From positions 1 through 44,946 of the forward strand of contig JAJYSG010000012.1 in NCBI GenBank assembly GCA_021793675.1: a DNA stretch of 44,946 nt, read 5' to 3'. Of the stretch, positions 19,379-31,975 are shown in pieces (position 1 is the stretch's first letter; each line of letters opens with the position of its first letter). Both the position numbers and the translations under genes were made by a program. The stretch comes from Actinomycetes bacterium. GTDB taxonomy: Bacteria; Actinomycetota; Actinomycetes; Actinomycetales; Cellulomonadaceae. The notes below the pieces were generated by a model. It was not told the origin of the DNA. It did not search any database and saw only the letters and a program-made list of their open reading frames with translations.

Positions 19379-22300
19379 TCGGGGCGATCCGGCTGCCCGG
19401 GCGCCGCGTCACCACGGCGGCGGCGGTGGTCACCATCCCCGTGCTGCTCGTCACGCTGGCGGCGATGGACCGCGGCTTCCCGCTGGCCCGGCTCCACCTC
19501 GACGACGGCGCGGTCTGGGTCACGTCGACCGACCGGGGCATGCTCGGCCGGTACAACGTCCCCGTCGAGGAGCTCAACGCGGGCCTGGCGGCGCAGTCGG
19601 CCCGCTTCGACGTGCTGCAGGACGGCTCGGACGTGCTGCTCGTCGGTGCCTCGACGGTGTCCGTCGTCGACCCGGCGACGGTGTCGACGGTCGTCACCGT
19701 GCCCGCGGCCGGCGTGACGACCTCGATGGGCGGTGGCACCGTCGCCTTCGGCGACACGGACGGCAACGTCTGGGTGCGGGCGATCGGGGCGCTGTCGGGG
19801 CTGCACGTGGCGCAGGACGCGCCCGACCTCGCGCTGGGACCGGGCGGCCAGGTCGTCGTCGCGACGACCGGCACCGCGCTCGCGGTGTCCGCGACCGACG
19901 GTGCCGTCACGCGGTTCACGGCGACCGGCCAGCAGCCGGACGGCAGCGTCGGAGCGGGCACCATCGGCCAGGTCACGGCCGTGGGCGACGAGCCGGTGGT
20001 GCTGTCCGGCAACGAGCTGCGCACCCGGCACGGCACCGTGACCCTTCCGGGCGACGGCCTGGTGCTGCAGCAGCCCGGCCCAGCGGCCGCCACGGTGCTC
20101 GTCGCGAGCCGCACGGCGCTGCTCGAGGTGCCGCTGCACGGCGGACCGCTCGTCACGCATCCCTCCGGCGGAGCCGGCCCCCCGGCTCGCCCGGTGCGGG
20201 TCGCAGGCTGCGTCTACGGCGCCTGGGCCACCCGCACCGGCTCCTCGCTGCAGTCGTGCGGGCACGGCGACGTGCGCCGTGACCTGGCCGACGTCGGCTC
20301 CGGCGACGTGCTCGTGTTCCGTGTCAACCGGGCGATGGTGGTGCTCAACGACACCGCGGCCGGCCGGCTGTGGCTGCCCGGGAAGGACAGCGACCTGCGC
20401 GTGCCCGACTGGCAGCAGGTCGCCCCGCAGCCGCAGCCGAAGCCGGGCACGCAGCAGGCGCAGGGCACGCTGACCAAGGACCTCGTCTCGCAGTGCGGCA
20501 AGGACTCGGGGGCGCCGCAGGCGGTCGACGACGACTTCGGCGTGCGCCCGGGCCGCACGACGGTGCTGCCGGTGCTCGACAACGATTCGACCTCGGACTG
20601 CGGGATCCTCGCCATCTCCGAGTTCGACCAGCTGCCCCCGTCGTTCGGCGTGCTCGAGAAGGTCTACGGCGGGCGGGCGCTGCAGGTCCGCGTGGCACCC
20701 GGTGCGCACGGCACGGCGCAGGCGACGTACACCGTGACCGACGGCCGTGGTACAAATCCGCCGTCCACGGCCACGCTCACGCTGCGGGTGGTCGGCGCCG
20801 GCGCCGACAGCGCACCTCGTCAGGTGCGTGTCCCCACCGCCACGGTGGACCAGGGCGGTCGGGTGAGCCTGGACGTGCTGTCGAGCTTCGTCGACCCGGA
20901 CGGCGACGACCTGGAGCTCGTCGCCGCGACCGCGGACCCCGCGTCCGGCACGGTGCGCACCCGTCAGGACGGCACCCTGACGTTCCTGGCGGACGGCGGC
21001 TCGCTGGGCGAGACGCGGATCGCCGTGACGGTCTCGGACGGCACCCGGACCGCGTCGGGTGAGGTCACCGTCGACGTGCGCCCCGAGGGCTCGGTGCCGC
21101 CCCACATCGACCCGGTGTTCGCCACGACGCACGTCGACCAGCCCGTCACGGTGCATCCGCTCGACGCAGTGCGCAGCGGGTCCCAGCAGCCTGCGACACT
21201 GGCCGGCGTCGACGACGTCGTCGGGGCGACCGTGAGCCCTGACCTGCTGGCCGGCACCTTCACCTTCACGGCACCGCGTCCCGGCACGTACTACGTGCCC
21301 TTCACCGTCACGGCGCCGCCGCAGCAGGCCGCCGGGCTGGCCCGGGTGGACGTCCTGGCCTGGCCGGACCAGGCGGCGCCGCCCGTGGCGGTCAGCGACC
21401 GCGCGCTGCTGCCGGCCGGCGGCGAGGTGACCATCGACCCGCTGGCGAACGACGAGGATCCCAACGGCGGGGTCCTGGTGCTGCAGTCGGTGGACGTGCC
21501 GGACGGGTACGGGTTGCGGGCGGCGATCCTGGACCACCACCTCGTCCAGATCTCGGCGGCCCGTGCGCCCGATGCGCCCGTGTTGCTGACCTACACCGTC
21601 TCGAACGGCACCGCGAGCGCCATCGGGGAGATCGTCGTGCTGCCCGTGCCCGCGTCGGGCTCGTCGCAGGCGCCCGTGGTCGACAACGTCGAGGCGTCGG
21701 TGCGGACCGGTGGCATCGTCACCGTGCCGGTCCTCGACACCGCCTACGACCCCGACGGCGGCGCGCTCACGCTCGACCGCCAGCTGCCGGAGCCGCTCGC
21801 CGCCGGCCAGGGCCTGCTGTTCGTCTCCGGCAGCGTGCTGCGCTACCAGGCGCCGAGCACCCCGATGACGGTGCACGCGACGTTCGCCGTGAGCGACGCC
21901 GCCGGGAACACCACGGCCGCCACCCTCACCGTGCACGTGCACGCCTCGGCGGCCGACTCGAAGCCGCCGCCACGCCCGCGTGACCTGACCGCGCGCGTGT
22001 TCGCGGGTGACACCGTGCGGATCGACGTGCCGCTGGTCGGCATCGACGTCGACGGGGACGGCATCACCCTGCTGGGTCTGGCCTCCGCGCCGGCCAAAGG
22101 CGTCGTCACCGCGTCCGCCGACTCGCTGAGCTACCAGGCGTTCGGCGACGAGTCCGGCACGGACACGTTCAGCTACGCCGTCGAGGACTGGACGGGCCGG
22201 CGCGCGGTGGCCACGGTGCGGGTCGGCATCGCACCGCGGCCGACGACCGCGGCGTCCGTGGTGGCGCGCGACGACGCGGTGACCGTCCGGCCCGGCGAGC

Positions 22301-25300
22301 TCGTCGAGGTGCGGGTGCTGGCGAACGACATCGACTCGTCGGGTGGCGCGCTGTCGCTGGACCCGGTGCTGCAGGTGCCGGCGGGCGTCCAGGCGACGGC
22401 CGACGTCGCGACCGGCCGGGTCTCGGTCACGGCGCCCACGACGCCCGGCGTGGTGCAGGTGGTGTACACCGCCACCGACGCGCGCGGCGGCCGGGACAGC
22501 GCGATCCTCACGGTGACGGTCACCCCCAACGCGCCGGTGCTGCCTCCGGTGGCCACGGACGTCGTCGTGCCCGCGGTCGACACCTTCGGCAAGACGACGG
22601 TGTCCGTGGACGTGCTCAGCACGGCCGAGAACCCGAGCGGGCCGATGAGCGACCTCGCCGTGTCGGTGCCCGACTCCGCGGCCGCCGTGGCCCACGTCGC
22701 GCCGGACCGGACCGTCGTGGTCACCCTCGCCGACCACGCCCAGACCCTGCCGTTCCTGCTCACCAACACCCGTGACCCGTCGGCCTTCGCGTACGCGTTC
22801 ATCACGGTGCCCGCCCTCGGCAACTTCCCGCCCGTGCTGCGCCGGGACGCCCCGGACCTGACGGTCGCCTCCGGCGAGCAGCTGGTGATCCCGCTCGACG
22901 AGCACGTCCAGGTGGCGCCCGGGCGTTCGGCGTCGATCGCCGACCCCTCCGGCGTCTCCGCGACCCGCTCCGACGGGTCCCCGCTGGTGAAGGACGCCAA
23001 GACGCTGCAGTTCCGGTCGGCGGCCGGGTACTCGGGTCCGGCGTCGATCACCGTGCCGGTCACCGACGCCACGAGCGCCGACGACCCGCTGGCGCGCACG
23101 TCCCTGCTCACCATCGCGATCACGGTGATCGCCGTCGACGACCACCCCCCGACGTTCACGCCGTCGCAGATCCGCGTCGCACCGGGGGAGGCCCCGGTGA
23201 CCGTGGACCTGCTGACGTTCCTCACCGGCCCGGACGGGCGGCCCGCCCAGCCGGGTGACGACACGTTCCGCATCACGTCCGCGGTGCCGGCCGGGTTCGT
23301 CGCGCCGCTGCACGGCTCGGTGCTGTCGGTCTCGGCCGGGGAGACGACGCCCAAGGGCACCACCGGCACGCTCGACCTGGCGATCGGGTACGGCCGGGCC
23401 GGGGTGCTCGACGTCTCGGTCGACCTGGCCGTCATCGCCAGCACCCGGCAGCGTGCCAAGGTGCTCGACCAGCGCCTGACGGACGGCGTGCAGGGGCAGG
23501 AGCGCAGCGTCGACGTTCTCGCCGGCGCCTACGACCCGTTCCCCGACTCGCCGCTGACGGTCGTCGGGGTCAGCGTCCAGACGCCCGGCGCCGGCACCGC
23601 GGCACTCGGCTCGGGCGGCACCGTGGTGCTGCGCCCGGCGGCGGACTTCGTCGGCGAGATGGTCACCACGGTCCGGGTGCGCGACGTCACCGGCGACCCG
23701 GACCGCGACGTGGAGGGTGAGGTGGTGCTCGTCGTCAGCGGGCCGCCGGCGACCCCTGCCCCGCCCCGGGTCGACGAGGTGCGCGACCGCGCGGTCGCGC
23801 TGTCGTGGACCGCGCCGGACAGCCGGGGTCAGCCGATCGACTCCTACCGCGTCACGGCGATGCCCGGGATGCTCGTCAAGGTCTGCCCGACCACCGCGTG
23901 CACCATCGACGGCCTGACGAACGACGTGCAGTACACCTTCTCGGTCGAGGCGCACAACGTCGTCGGCTGGTCGCCCGTCTCGGCACCCTCCGCTCCGGCG
24001 CGCCCCGACGCCGTGCCCGACCCGCCGAGCAACCTCACGCTGACGTTCGGTGACGGCACGCTGACGGCGACGTGGACCGCGCCGCCGCTCACCGGCTCGC
24101 CCGTGACCAGCTACACGCTCGAGCTCACCGGCGGTGCGGCGGGCGTGGTCACCGTGACGGAGACCTCGACGTCGCACACGTTCACCGGGTTGACCAACGG
24201 CACGCGCTACACGGTGCGGGTGCGCGCCTCGAACAAGGCGCCGGACCCCTCGGGCTGGTCGGACAGCGCCGCGGAGGTCCCCGCCGGCGTCCCCGACGCG
24301 CCGACGCCGGACGCGACGCGACGGGAGGGTGCCCTGACGGGCAACACGATCGACGTCAGCTGGCCGGCGATCGTCGGGGCCGCCACGCACGGCGACCCGG
24401 TCGCGCGCTACGAGGTGGCCGTCGACGGCGGCACGCCGGTGGACGTGGGAACCGCCACGACCTACCAGATCGTCGACGCCGAGCGCCGGTCGTACCAGAT
24501 CCGGGTCCGTGCCGTGAACAAGGCCGGCGCCTCACCCTGGGGCTCCGTCGTCGGTGAGGTGTGGAGCGCGCCGGGCGTGCCCACGGGACTGTCGGCGACC
24601 GCCTCCACGGCGGTCGACGTCCGCGACCCGGGCAACGGCTTCGTGACGCTGACCTGGGCCGCTCCCACCGACGCCGGAGCCGCCGACGCGACGATCACCG
24701 GTTACGAGGTCCAGGGCTACGGCACGTACACCGCGACGAGCACGACGATCACCGGTCTCGCCGGCGGTGCCACGCCGACGTTCGCGGTGCGTGCGCTGTC
24801 CTCGAAGGGGGCGGCGAGCGACTGGGTCCAGGTGACCAGCGGTGTCGTCGTCACCCGCCCGGCGGTCCCGACCGTCACCGTGGCTCCCGGGCCATCGGTC
24901 GACTGCGTGTCGATGGCGGTCCAGCCCGGTCCGGACGGCGGCGCGCCGGTGGTGCAGACCCAGTACCGGTTGGACGGGACCGACCCCTGGGTCACGGTCG
25001 ACGCCGCGCACCCGGTGCCCACGCGGTGGTGCGACCCGACGCAGCCGGCGACCCCGGACCTGGTGACGCTCGAGGTGCGGCAGCAGAACGCGGCCGGCGA
25101 CGCCGCGTGGAGCACCGGCAGCGGGTCCGCGCTGACGCAGGCGCCGAACGTCCCGGCCCCGGTGGTCCTCACGTTGCTGGCGGCTCACCGCGGCGCGTCG
25201 TGGCCGCCACCCGCCAGCGACCGTCCCATCACGGGCTACGAGTACCGGGTGACGGCCGACGGCGGCGCGACCTTCACCGCCCCGGCCGCGGTCCCGGGCG

Positions 25301-25425
25301 GCGCGGGCGCGACGTCGTTGCGGTTCAAGGACGTCAGCCTGTCTGGGACGTTCGGGCTCCAGGTCCGGGCGCTGAACGTCAAGGGCGCCGGCGCATGGTC
25401 CGATGTCCTGTCCGTGGCGCCGTGA
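19375..25425 (+). CDS. Giant membrane-anchored cadherin/Ig-like and Fn3 repeat protein
   Basis: This 2016-residue surface protein has an N-terminal signal anchor (about 12-31) after a short Arg-containing segment, so the bulk lies outside the cell. Residues about 35-345 look like a beta-propeller (DGAVWVTS, GTVAFGDTDGNVWVRAI). A Pro/Gln linker (PQPQPKPGTQQAQ) leads to tandem cadherin/VCBS/Ig-like repeats at about 382-1455, marked by recurring VLDND, LANDEDPNGG and VLANDIDSSGG turns. About six Fn3-type modules (1460-2016) follow, with starts like PAPPRVDEV, VPDPPSNLTL and VPDAPTPDA. There is no LPxTG motif. The ATG at 19375 overlaps the kinase stop as ATGA; a GTG at 19366 is possible. The role could be adhesion, an extracellular fibre or a wall scaffold. 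Confidence 0.88.
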   Translation: MIGAIRLPGRRVTTAAAVVTIPVLLVTLAAMDRGFPLARLHLDDGAVWVTSTDRGMLGRYNVPVEELNAGLAAQSARFDVLQDGSDVLLVGASTVSVVDPATVSTVVTVPAAGVTTSMGGGTVAFGDTDGNVWVRAIGALSGLHVAQDAPDLALGPGGQVVVATTGTALAVSATDGAVTRFTATGQQPDGSVGAGTIGQVTAVGDEPVVLSGNELRTRHGTVTLPGDGLVLQQPGPAAATVLVASRTALLEVPLHGGPLVTHPSGGAGPPARPVRVAGCVYGAWATRTGSSLQSCGHGDVRRDLADVGSGDVLVFRVNRAMVVLNDTAAGRLWLPGKDSDLRVPDWQQVAPQPQPKPGTQQAQGTLTKDLVSQCGKDSGAPQAVDDDFGVRPGRTTVLPVLDNDSTSDCGILAISEFDQLPPSFGVLEKVYGGRALQVRVAPGAHGTAQATYTVTDGRGTNPPSTATLTLRVVGAGADSAPRQVRVPTATVDQGGRVSLDVLSSFVDPDGDDLELVAATADPASGTVRTRQDGTLTFLADGGSLGETRIAVTVSDGTRTASGEVTVDVRPEGSVPPHIDPVFATTHVDQPVTVHPLDAVRSGSQQPATLAGVDDVVGATVSPDLLAGTFTFTAPRPGTYYVPFTVTAPPQQAAGLARVDVLAWPDQAAPPVAVSDRALLPAGGEVTIDPLANDEDPNGGVLVLQSVDVPDGYGLRAAILDHHLVQISAARAPDAPVLLTYTVSNGTASAIGEIVVLPVPASGSSQAPVVDNVEASVRTGGIVTVPVLDTAYDPDGGALTLDRQLPEPLAAGQGLLFVSGSVLRYQAPSTPMTVHATFAVSDAAGNTTAATLTVHVHASAADSKPPPRPRDLTARVFAGDTVRIDVPLVGIDVDGDGITLLGLASAPAKGVVTASADSLSYQAFGDESGTDTFSYAVEDWTGRRAVATVRVGIAPRPTTAASVVARDDAVTVRPGELVEVRVLANDIDSSGGALSLDPVLQVPAGVQATADVATGRVSVTAPTTPGVVQVVYTATDARGGRDSAILTVTVTPNAPVLPPVATDVVVPAVDTFGKTTVSVDVLSTAENPSGPMSDLAVSVPDSAAAVAHVAPDRTVVVTLADHAQTLPFLLTNTRDPSAFAYAFITVPALGNFPPVLRRDAPDLTVASGEQLVIPLDEHVQVAPGRSASIADPSGVSATRSDGSPLVKDAKTLQFRSAAGYSGPASITVPVTDATSADDPLARTSLLTIAITVIAVDDHPPTFTPSQIRVAPGEAPVTVDLLTFLTGPDGRPAQPGDDTFRITSAVPAGFVAPLHGSVLSVSAGETTPKGTTGTLDLAIGYGRAGVLDVSVDLAVIASTRQRAKVLDQRLTDGVQGQERSVDVLAGAYDPFPDSPLTVVGVSVQTPGAGTAALGSGGTVVLRPAADFVGEMVTTVRVRDVTGDPDRDVEGEVVLVVSGPPATPAPPRVDEVRDRAVALSWTAPDSRGQPIDSYRVTAMPGMLVKVCPTTACTIDGLTNDVQYTFSVEAHNVVGWSPVSAPSAPARPDAVPDPPSNLTLTFGDGTLTATWTAPPLTGSPVTSYTLELTGGAAGVVTVTETSTSHTFTGLTNGTRYTVRVRASNKAPDPSGWSDSAAEVPAGVPDAPTPDATRREGALTGNTIDVSWPAIVGAATHGDPVARYEVAVDGGTPVDVGTATTYQIVDAERRSYQIRVRAVNKAGASPWGSVVGEVWSAPGVPTGLSATASTAVDVRDPGNGFVTLTWAAPTDAGAADATITGYEVQGYGTYTATSTTITGLAGGATPTFAVRALSSKGAASDWVQVTSGVVVTRPAVPTVTVAPGPSVDCVSMAVQPGPDGGAPVVQTQYRLDGTDPWVTVDAAHPVPTRWCDPTQPATPDLVTLEVRQQNAAGDAAWSTGSGSALTQAPNVPAPVVLTLLAAHRGASWPPPASDRPITGYEYRVTADGGATFTAPAAVPGGAGATSLRFKDVSLSGTFGLQVRALNVKGAGAWSDVLSVAP

Positions 25426-25453
25426 CCGGCGCGCGACGAGTGGAGGAAGCCCC

Positions 25454-26410
25454 ATGACCCCCGAGCAGGCCGACCGGTTCGCCGAGGTGTTCGACGCGTT
25501 GGCCGACAACGTCGGCCAGGCGCTGCTCGGCACCCGCCGCGCCGTGCGTCTCGCGCTCGTCGCGATGATCGCCGAGGGGCACCTGCTGCTCGAGGACGCC
25601 CCCGGCACCGGCAAGACCTCGCTGGCCAAGGCGTTGGCGGCCAGCGTGCAGGGCACGCACCACCGCATCCAGTTCACGCCCGACCTGCTGCCGTCCGACG
25701 TCACCGGCGTGACGATCTGGGACCAGGGCACCCGCACGTTCGAGTTCCACCCCGGCCCGGTGTTCGCCTCCGTGGTGCTGGCCGACGAGATCAACCGCGC
25801 CTCTCCCAAGACCCAGGCGGCGCTGCTGGAGGTGATGGAGGAGAACAACGTCACCGTGGACGGCGTCAGCCATCCGGTGGGACGGCCCTTCATGGTCATC
25901 GCCACCCAGAACCCCATCGAGCAGGCCGGCACGTACCGGCTGCCGGAGGCGCAGCTCGACCGCTTCCTCCTCAAGACCTCGCTCGGCTACCCCGACCGGG
26001 CCGCGTCGGTCGAGATCCTCGCCGGCGCGCGCGATCGGACGGCGCACCTGCAGCCGGTCGTGACCACCGAGCAGGTCGGCGAGATGTGCGACCTGGCGCA
26101 GGCCGTGCACGTCGACGCGTCCGTGCTCGACTTCGTCGCGCGCCTGCTCGAGGCGACGCGCGAGGACGGCCGTACCGCGGTGGGCGCCAGCGTGCGGGGC
26201 GGCCTGGCGCTGGTGCGGTGCGCGAAGGTGTGGGCGGCGGCGGCGGGCCGCGAGTTCGTCGTGCCCGACGACGTCAAGGACCTCGCGCGGCCCGTCCTGG
26301 CCCACCGACTGGTGCTCGACACGGAGGCCGAGTTCGCGGGCGTGACGGCCGCGCAGGTGCTCGACCACGTGCTGGACGAGGTGGCGCCGCCGGCGCTGCG
26401 GGTCTACTGA
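25454..26410 (+). CDS. MoxR-family AAA+ ATPase
   Basis: This 318-residue cytoplasmic AAA+ ATPase of the MoxR class acts in chaperone-like maturation of partner proteins. Walker A is EDAPGTGKT (47-55). Walker B follows in VVLADEINRASPKTQAALLE. Sensor 1 is in VIATQNPIEQAGTYRLPEAQLDRF. GGAGGAAG precedes the ATG at 25454, which was preferred over an upstream in-frame start at 25403 inside the previous gene. A MoxR gene directly followed by DUF58 and transglutaminase-like genes is a widespread trio. Here it follows the giant Fn3 protein, making that protein or the membrane partners plausible clients. Confidence 0.95.
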   Translation: MTPEQADRFAEVFDALADNVGQALLGTRRAVRLALVAMIAEGHLLLEDAPGTGKTSLAKALAASVQGTHHRIQFTPDLLPSDVTGVTIWDQGTRTFEFHPGPVFASVVLADEINRASPKTQAALLEVMEENNVTVDGVSHPVGRPFMVIATQNPIEQAGTYRLPEAQLDRFLLKTSLGYPDRAASVEILAGARDRTAHLQPVVTTEQVGEMCDLAQAVHVDASVLDFVARLLEATREDGRTAVGASVRGGLALVRCAKVWAAAAGREFVVPDDVKDLARPVLAHRLVLDTEAEFAGVTAAQVLDHVLDEVAPPALRVY

Positions 26411-26411
26411 C

Positions 26412-27557
26412 GTGCGGGTGTCGCCCCTCGGCTGGTCCGTCGCGGTCGCGGCGGTCCTGGGCCTGCTGGTCGGGCGGCTGCTCGGGTGGGCCGAGGCGGC
26501 GGCCTTCGGCACGGCGGCCGCCGCGGTGCTGGTGACCTCGGTCGTCATGACGTCCGGACGTGCCCGGTACGCGGTGACGCTCGACCTCGCCACGCGGCGG
26601 GTGAGCGTCGGCGAGCGGGCCGTCGGGCGCGTCGTGGTGGCCAACGCCGCGCGCCGCCGCTCGCTGCCGTCGCGGCTGGAGCTGCCCGTGGGGCGGTCCG
26701 CCGCCGAGCTCGCGGTGCCGTCGCTGGCCGGCGGCGCCCGGCACGACGAGCTGTTCGTGGTGCCCACCGACCGGCGCTGCGTCGTCGTCGTCGGCCCGGT
26801 GCGGTCGTGGCGTGGCGACCCGCTCGGCCTGGTGCGCCGCACGGTGCGCTGGACCGACCCCCTCGAGCTCTACGTCCATCCGCACGTGGTGCCGCTCGGG
26901 TCCGCCGCCGCGGGCCTGCTGCGGGACCTCGAGGGGCGGACCGCCAGGGACCGCAGCGACACCGACCTCAGCTTCCATGCGCTGCGCGACTACGTGCCGG
27001 GCGACGACCGCCGCTACATCCACTGGCGGACGAGCGCGCGGCGCGACACGTTGATGGTCAAGCAGTTCGAGGACACCCGACGGACGCTGACGGCGATCGC
27101 GCTCGCCGACGCGCCGGTCGACTACGCCGGGCAGGACGACCTCGAGCTCGCGGTCTCGGTCGTCGCCTCGCTCGGCGTGCAGGCCATCCGCGACCAGCGC
27201 GGCGTGGCGGTGGTCGCCGGCCCGGGCCGGCTGCGCACCGCCTCGCCGCCGGTGCTGCTCGACGACTGCGCCGCGTTCGTCACGGGCGCCGCGGGGGCCG
27301 GGGTGCACCTGCTGGGGCGGCGCGTGGCGCGCGAGGCGCCGGACGCGTCGCTCGCGGTCCTGGTCACCGGCGCGGTGCCCGGCGACGGCGACCTGCGGCT
27401 CGGGGCGCAGCACGTGCCGTCGGGCGCGCGGACCCTCGTGGTGCGCTGCGCGCCGGGTGCGCCCCTCGTCGCGCGCACCCGGGGGCTGCTGACGCTGGCG
27501 ACGCTCGGGGCGCTCGAGGACCTGCCGCGGCTGCTGCGGCGCGCGGTGCTGCCGTGA
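26412..27557 (+). CDS. DUF58-domain membrane protein
   Basis: This 381-residue protein has two N-terminal hydrophobic spans (about 8-45), a beta-rich segment, then the DUF58 signature LRDYVPGDDRRYIHWRTSAR (191-210) and a von Willebrand A-like tail. DUF58 proteins are regular partners of MoxR ATPases and are presumed substrates or adaptors. The GTG at 26412 starts one base after the MoxR stop, and its own stop overlaps the next start as GTGA. The molecular role is unknown. Confidence 0.9.
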   Translation: MRVSPLGWSVAVAAVLGLLVGRLLGWAEAAAFGTAAAAVLVTSVVMTSGRARYAVTLDLATRRVSVGERAVGRVVVANAARRRSLPSRLELPVGRSAAELAVPSLAGGARHDELFVVPTDRRCVVVVGPVRSWRGDPLGLVRRTVRWTDPLELYVHPHVVPLGSAAAGLLRDLEGRTARDRSDTDLSFHALRDYVPGDDRRYIHWRTSARRDTLMVKQFEDTRRTLTAIALADAPVDYAGQDDLELAVSVVASLGVQAIRDQRGVAVVAGPGRLRTASPPVLLDDCAAFVTGAAGAGVHLLGRRVAREAPDASLAVLVTGAVPGDGDLRLGAQHVPSGARTLVVRCAPGAPLVARTRGLLTLATLGALEDLPRLLRRAVLP

Positions 27558-30093
27558 GCGTGCCGCGCGCCCGTGACGAGCAGCTGCTGCCGCGCGGCGT
27601 CCCCGATCCTCGAGCGTCCCGTCCGGAGGACCTGCTGCTCGACGCGCTGATGCCCGCGCCGCACCGTGGGTGGGCCGCGCCGGCGGCCTTCCGCGCGCTC
27701 GGCGACGTGGCGCGCCGTCGGTTCGACCCCGGCACCGGCCGGGCGCGCAGCGTCGGGCCGGTGGTGGCGCCCGCCGGGCCGCGCCACGGTGCAGCCGCAG
27801 CGGTGGACGTCGCCGTGCTGCTCGTCGGCCTCGCCGTCGCGGTGAGCCCGCTGCAGCCCGTGTACGGGGGCGCCACGGCCGTCCCGGCGCTCGTCGGCGG
27901 CCTGGTGCTCGGTGCCGGTGTCGCGGTGCTCGGCGCGTGGCGGCGGTGGTCCGGGCTGGGCGTCGTCGCGATGCTCGTCGTCGGCTACCTGCTGGCGGGT
28001 GGCGCCCTGGCGGCGCGCGGCACCACCGTGCTCGGCGTGCTGCCCGGTGCCGGGACGCCCGTGGCGCTCGCGCGCGCCGCCGCCTCGGCGTGGAAGCAGG
28101 TGCTCACGCTGCAGCCGCCTGTGGGGTCGGCGGGGACCGTGCTGGTCGCGGCGCTGCTGCTGCCGCTGGCGGGGGCGGCGACCGCTCTGACGCTCGCGCT
28201 GCGGGCCCGGTCCGCGGCGTTGGCCGCCCTGGCGGCGTCCGTGCCGCTCGCGGTGGCGCTGCTGAGCGCGCTGCTCGGCACCCGCACGCCGCCGGTGCCG
28301 GCGACCGTCGAGGGCACCGCGCTGGCCGTGCTGCTCGGTGGCTGGGCGTGCTGGCGCGCGGGCCGGCTGCGCGCGCGACGGGTGCTGGCCACGGCGGTGG
28401 TCGCCGCCGTGGCCATCGCCGCGGGGCTCGCCGGCGGACCGGTGGCCACCGAGGGGACGTCACGGTTCGTGCTGCGCGAGCGGATCACGCCGCCGTGGGA
28501 CCCGGACGCCTACCCGAGCCCGCTGGCGGCGTTCCGTGAGTACGTCAAGCAGAAGGGCACGGTGCTGTTCACGGTGTCCGGTCTTCCCCGGGGCGCGCGC
28601 ATCCGGCTGGCGACGTTCGACCGGTACGACGGCGTCGTGTGGAACGTCGCGGGGTCGGGGACGGCCGCAGGGTCCGGGGAGTTCCGCCGCGTGGGCGACG
28701 AGCTCGCCGCCCCCGTCGCGGGGCCAGCCGCGAGCGTGCGGGTGGACGTCGGTGCGCTCGACGGCCCGTGGCTGCCGACGGTCGGCGAGGCGACGCGGAT
28801 CGCGCTCGGCGACGTCGAGCAGCCGGCGCTGCGGTTCAACGACGCGACGGGGGCCGCGGTGCTCGTCGACGGCCTGCACCCCGGGCTGGGCTACACGCTC
28901 GACACCGTGGTCCCGGCGGTGCCGTCGGTGACGGCCCTCGGCGCAGCGCCGGTGCAGTCGGTGACCCAGCCGGCGCTGACCGGTGTGCCGGCCCGGATCC
29001 GCACGCTCGCGCCGGACATCGCCCGCGAGGCCGGCAGACCGGCGCAGGTGGTGCAGTCCCTGGCCACCTGGCTCACGGACCACGGCTACTTCAGCGACGG
29101 CCAGTCCGGCCAGCAGCCGTCGCTGTCCGGCCACGGAGCCGACCGGCTGGCGGCGTTCCTCGGCAGCGACGTCATGGTCGGCGACGGCGAGCAGTACGCC
29201 GCGACGCTGGCGCTCATGGTGCGCGAGATGGGCCTGCCGGCGCGCGTGGTGCTGGGCTTCGTGCCGGGGTCCGGCGAGGGTGCCGCGGGGCCTCGCATGG
29301 CCCCGGACGGCGCCGTCGAGGTGACCGGGGCGGACGTGCAGGCGTGGGTGGAGGTGCCCTTCGTCGGCTACGGCTGGGTCCCGTTCGATGCGACGCCGCC
29401 CACCTCGAAGACCGTCAACCAGGACCCCACCCCGGCGCCCTCCGAGCCGAAGCCGCAGGTGGTGCAGCCCCCGCCACCGCCGGAGCCCGTGGTCAAGGCG
29501 CCCGACGGCAACACCGCGCAGCCCTCGACGCGCCAGGACCCGCAGCGCTCCGGCGGTGTCCCGGCGTGGTTGCGCGTGCTGGCGTACACCGGTGCGGGTG
29601 TCGGTGGGTTGCTGGTGCTCACCGGTCCGCTGCTCGCGGTCGTCGTGCTCAAGCTGATGCGCCGCCGTCGGCGCCGCCGTGCGAACGACCCGGTGCGCCG
29701 CGTGGCGGGCGGCTGGGACGAGGTGATGGACACCGCCCGGGACCTGCGGCACCCGCCCGGGTCGCGGGGCACCCGGCGGGACGGGGCGGCGGCCGTGGGG
29801 CAGGCGTTCGCCGTCGGCGCCCCGCCCGCCGCCGGCGCCGTGGCGGTCCGGCTCGACGGCCTGGCCCGGCGCGCCGACCGTGCGGTGTTCGCCGCGGGGG
29901 TCCCGAGCGACGCGGAGGCCGCCGCGTACTGGCTCGACGTCGCGGAGGCGGTGGCCGCGATGCGTGCGGCGGTGCCGCCCGTCACCCGGCTGCGGGCACG
30001 AGCCTCGAGCCGGTCGCTTCGCGGACGCGTTGCGGGGGCCCCGCGACGTGGGGGTATGGTGCCCTTCGTGCGGCGCACCCTCCTCCTTGCTCG

Positions 30094-30112
<19 letters not shown>
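27554..30112 (+). CDS. Transglutaminase-like membrane protein, catalytic residues replaced
   Basis: This 852-residue member of the DUF3488/TgpA transglutaminase-like family has a cluster of about six to seven N-terminal membrane spans (about 75-300). An external transglutaminase-fold domain lies at about 470-620, followed by a Pro-rich stretch, one more span (about 675-705) and a cytoplasmic Arg-rich tail. The core reads GDGEQYAATLALM and GLPARVVLGF. The nucleophile position is Gly545 instead of Cys, the His position is Gln596 (DVQAWVEV), and only Asp612 (FDAT) remains. The single Cys in the protein is in the membrane region (WACW). It is probably non-enzymatic (inference). The GTG at 27554 overlaps DUF58. 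Its last 18 codons coincide in frame with the leucine leader candidate. Confidence 0.88.
30056..30112 (+). CDS. leuL: Candidate leucine leader peptide
   Basis: This 18-codon frame reads MVPFVRRTLLLARRGGAL and has three consecutive Leu codons (CTC CTC CTT, 30080-30088) just before a GC-rich hairpin region and leuA 66 bases further on. Leader-peptide control of leuA is known in actinobacteria. The frame lies inside, and in the same frame as, the 3' end of the transglutaminase-like gene and shares its stop. The ATG has only a poor ribosome-binding site (a G run right next to it), which lowers confidence. It could be just the tail of the larger protein. Confidence 0.55.

Positions 30113-31975
<1,863 letters not shown>

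Noticed and set aside
18424-24390. Open frame of almost 2000 codons antisense to the kinase and giant Fn3 genes
   Set aside because: Its translation is dominated by Arg, Gly, Asp and His with no domain motif. It mirrors codon bias of the sense gene, a known artefact of high-GC DNA.
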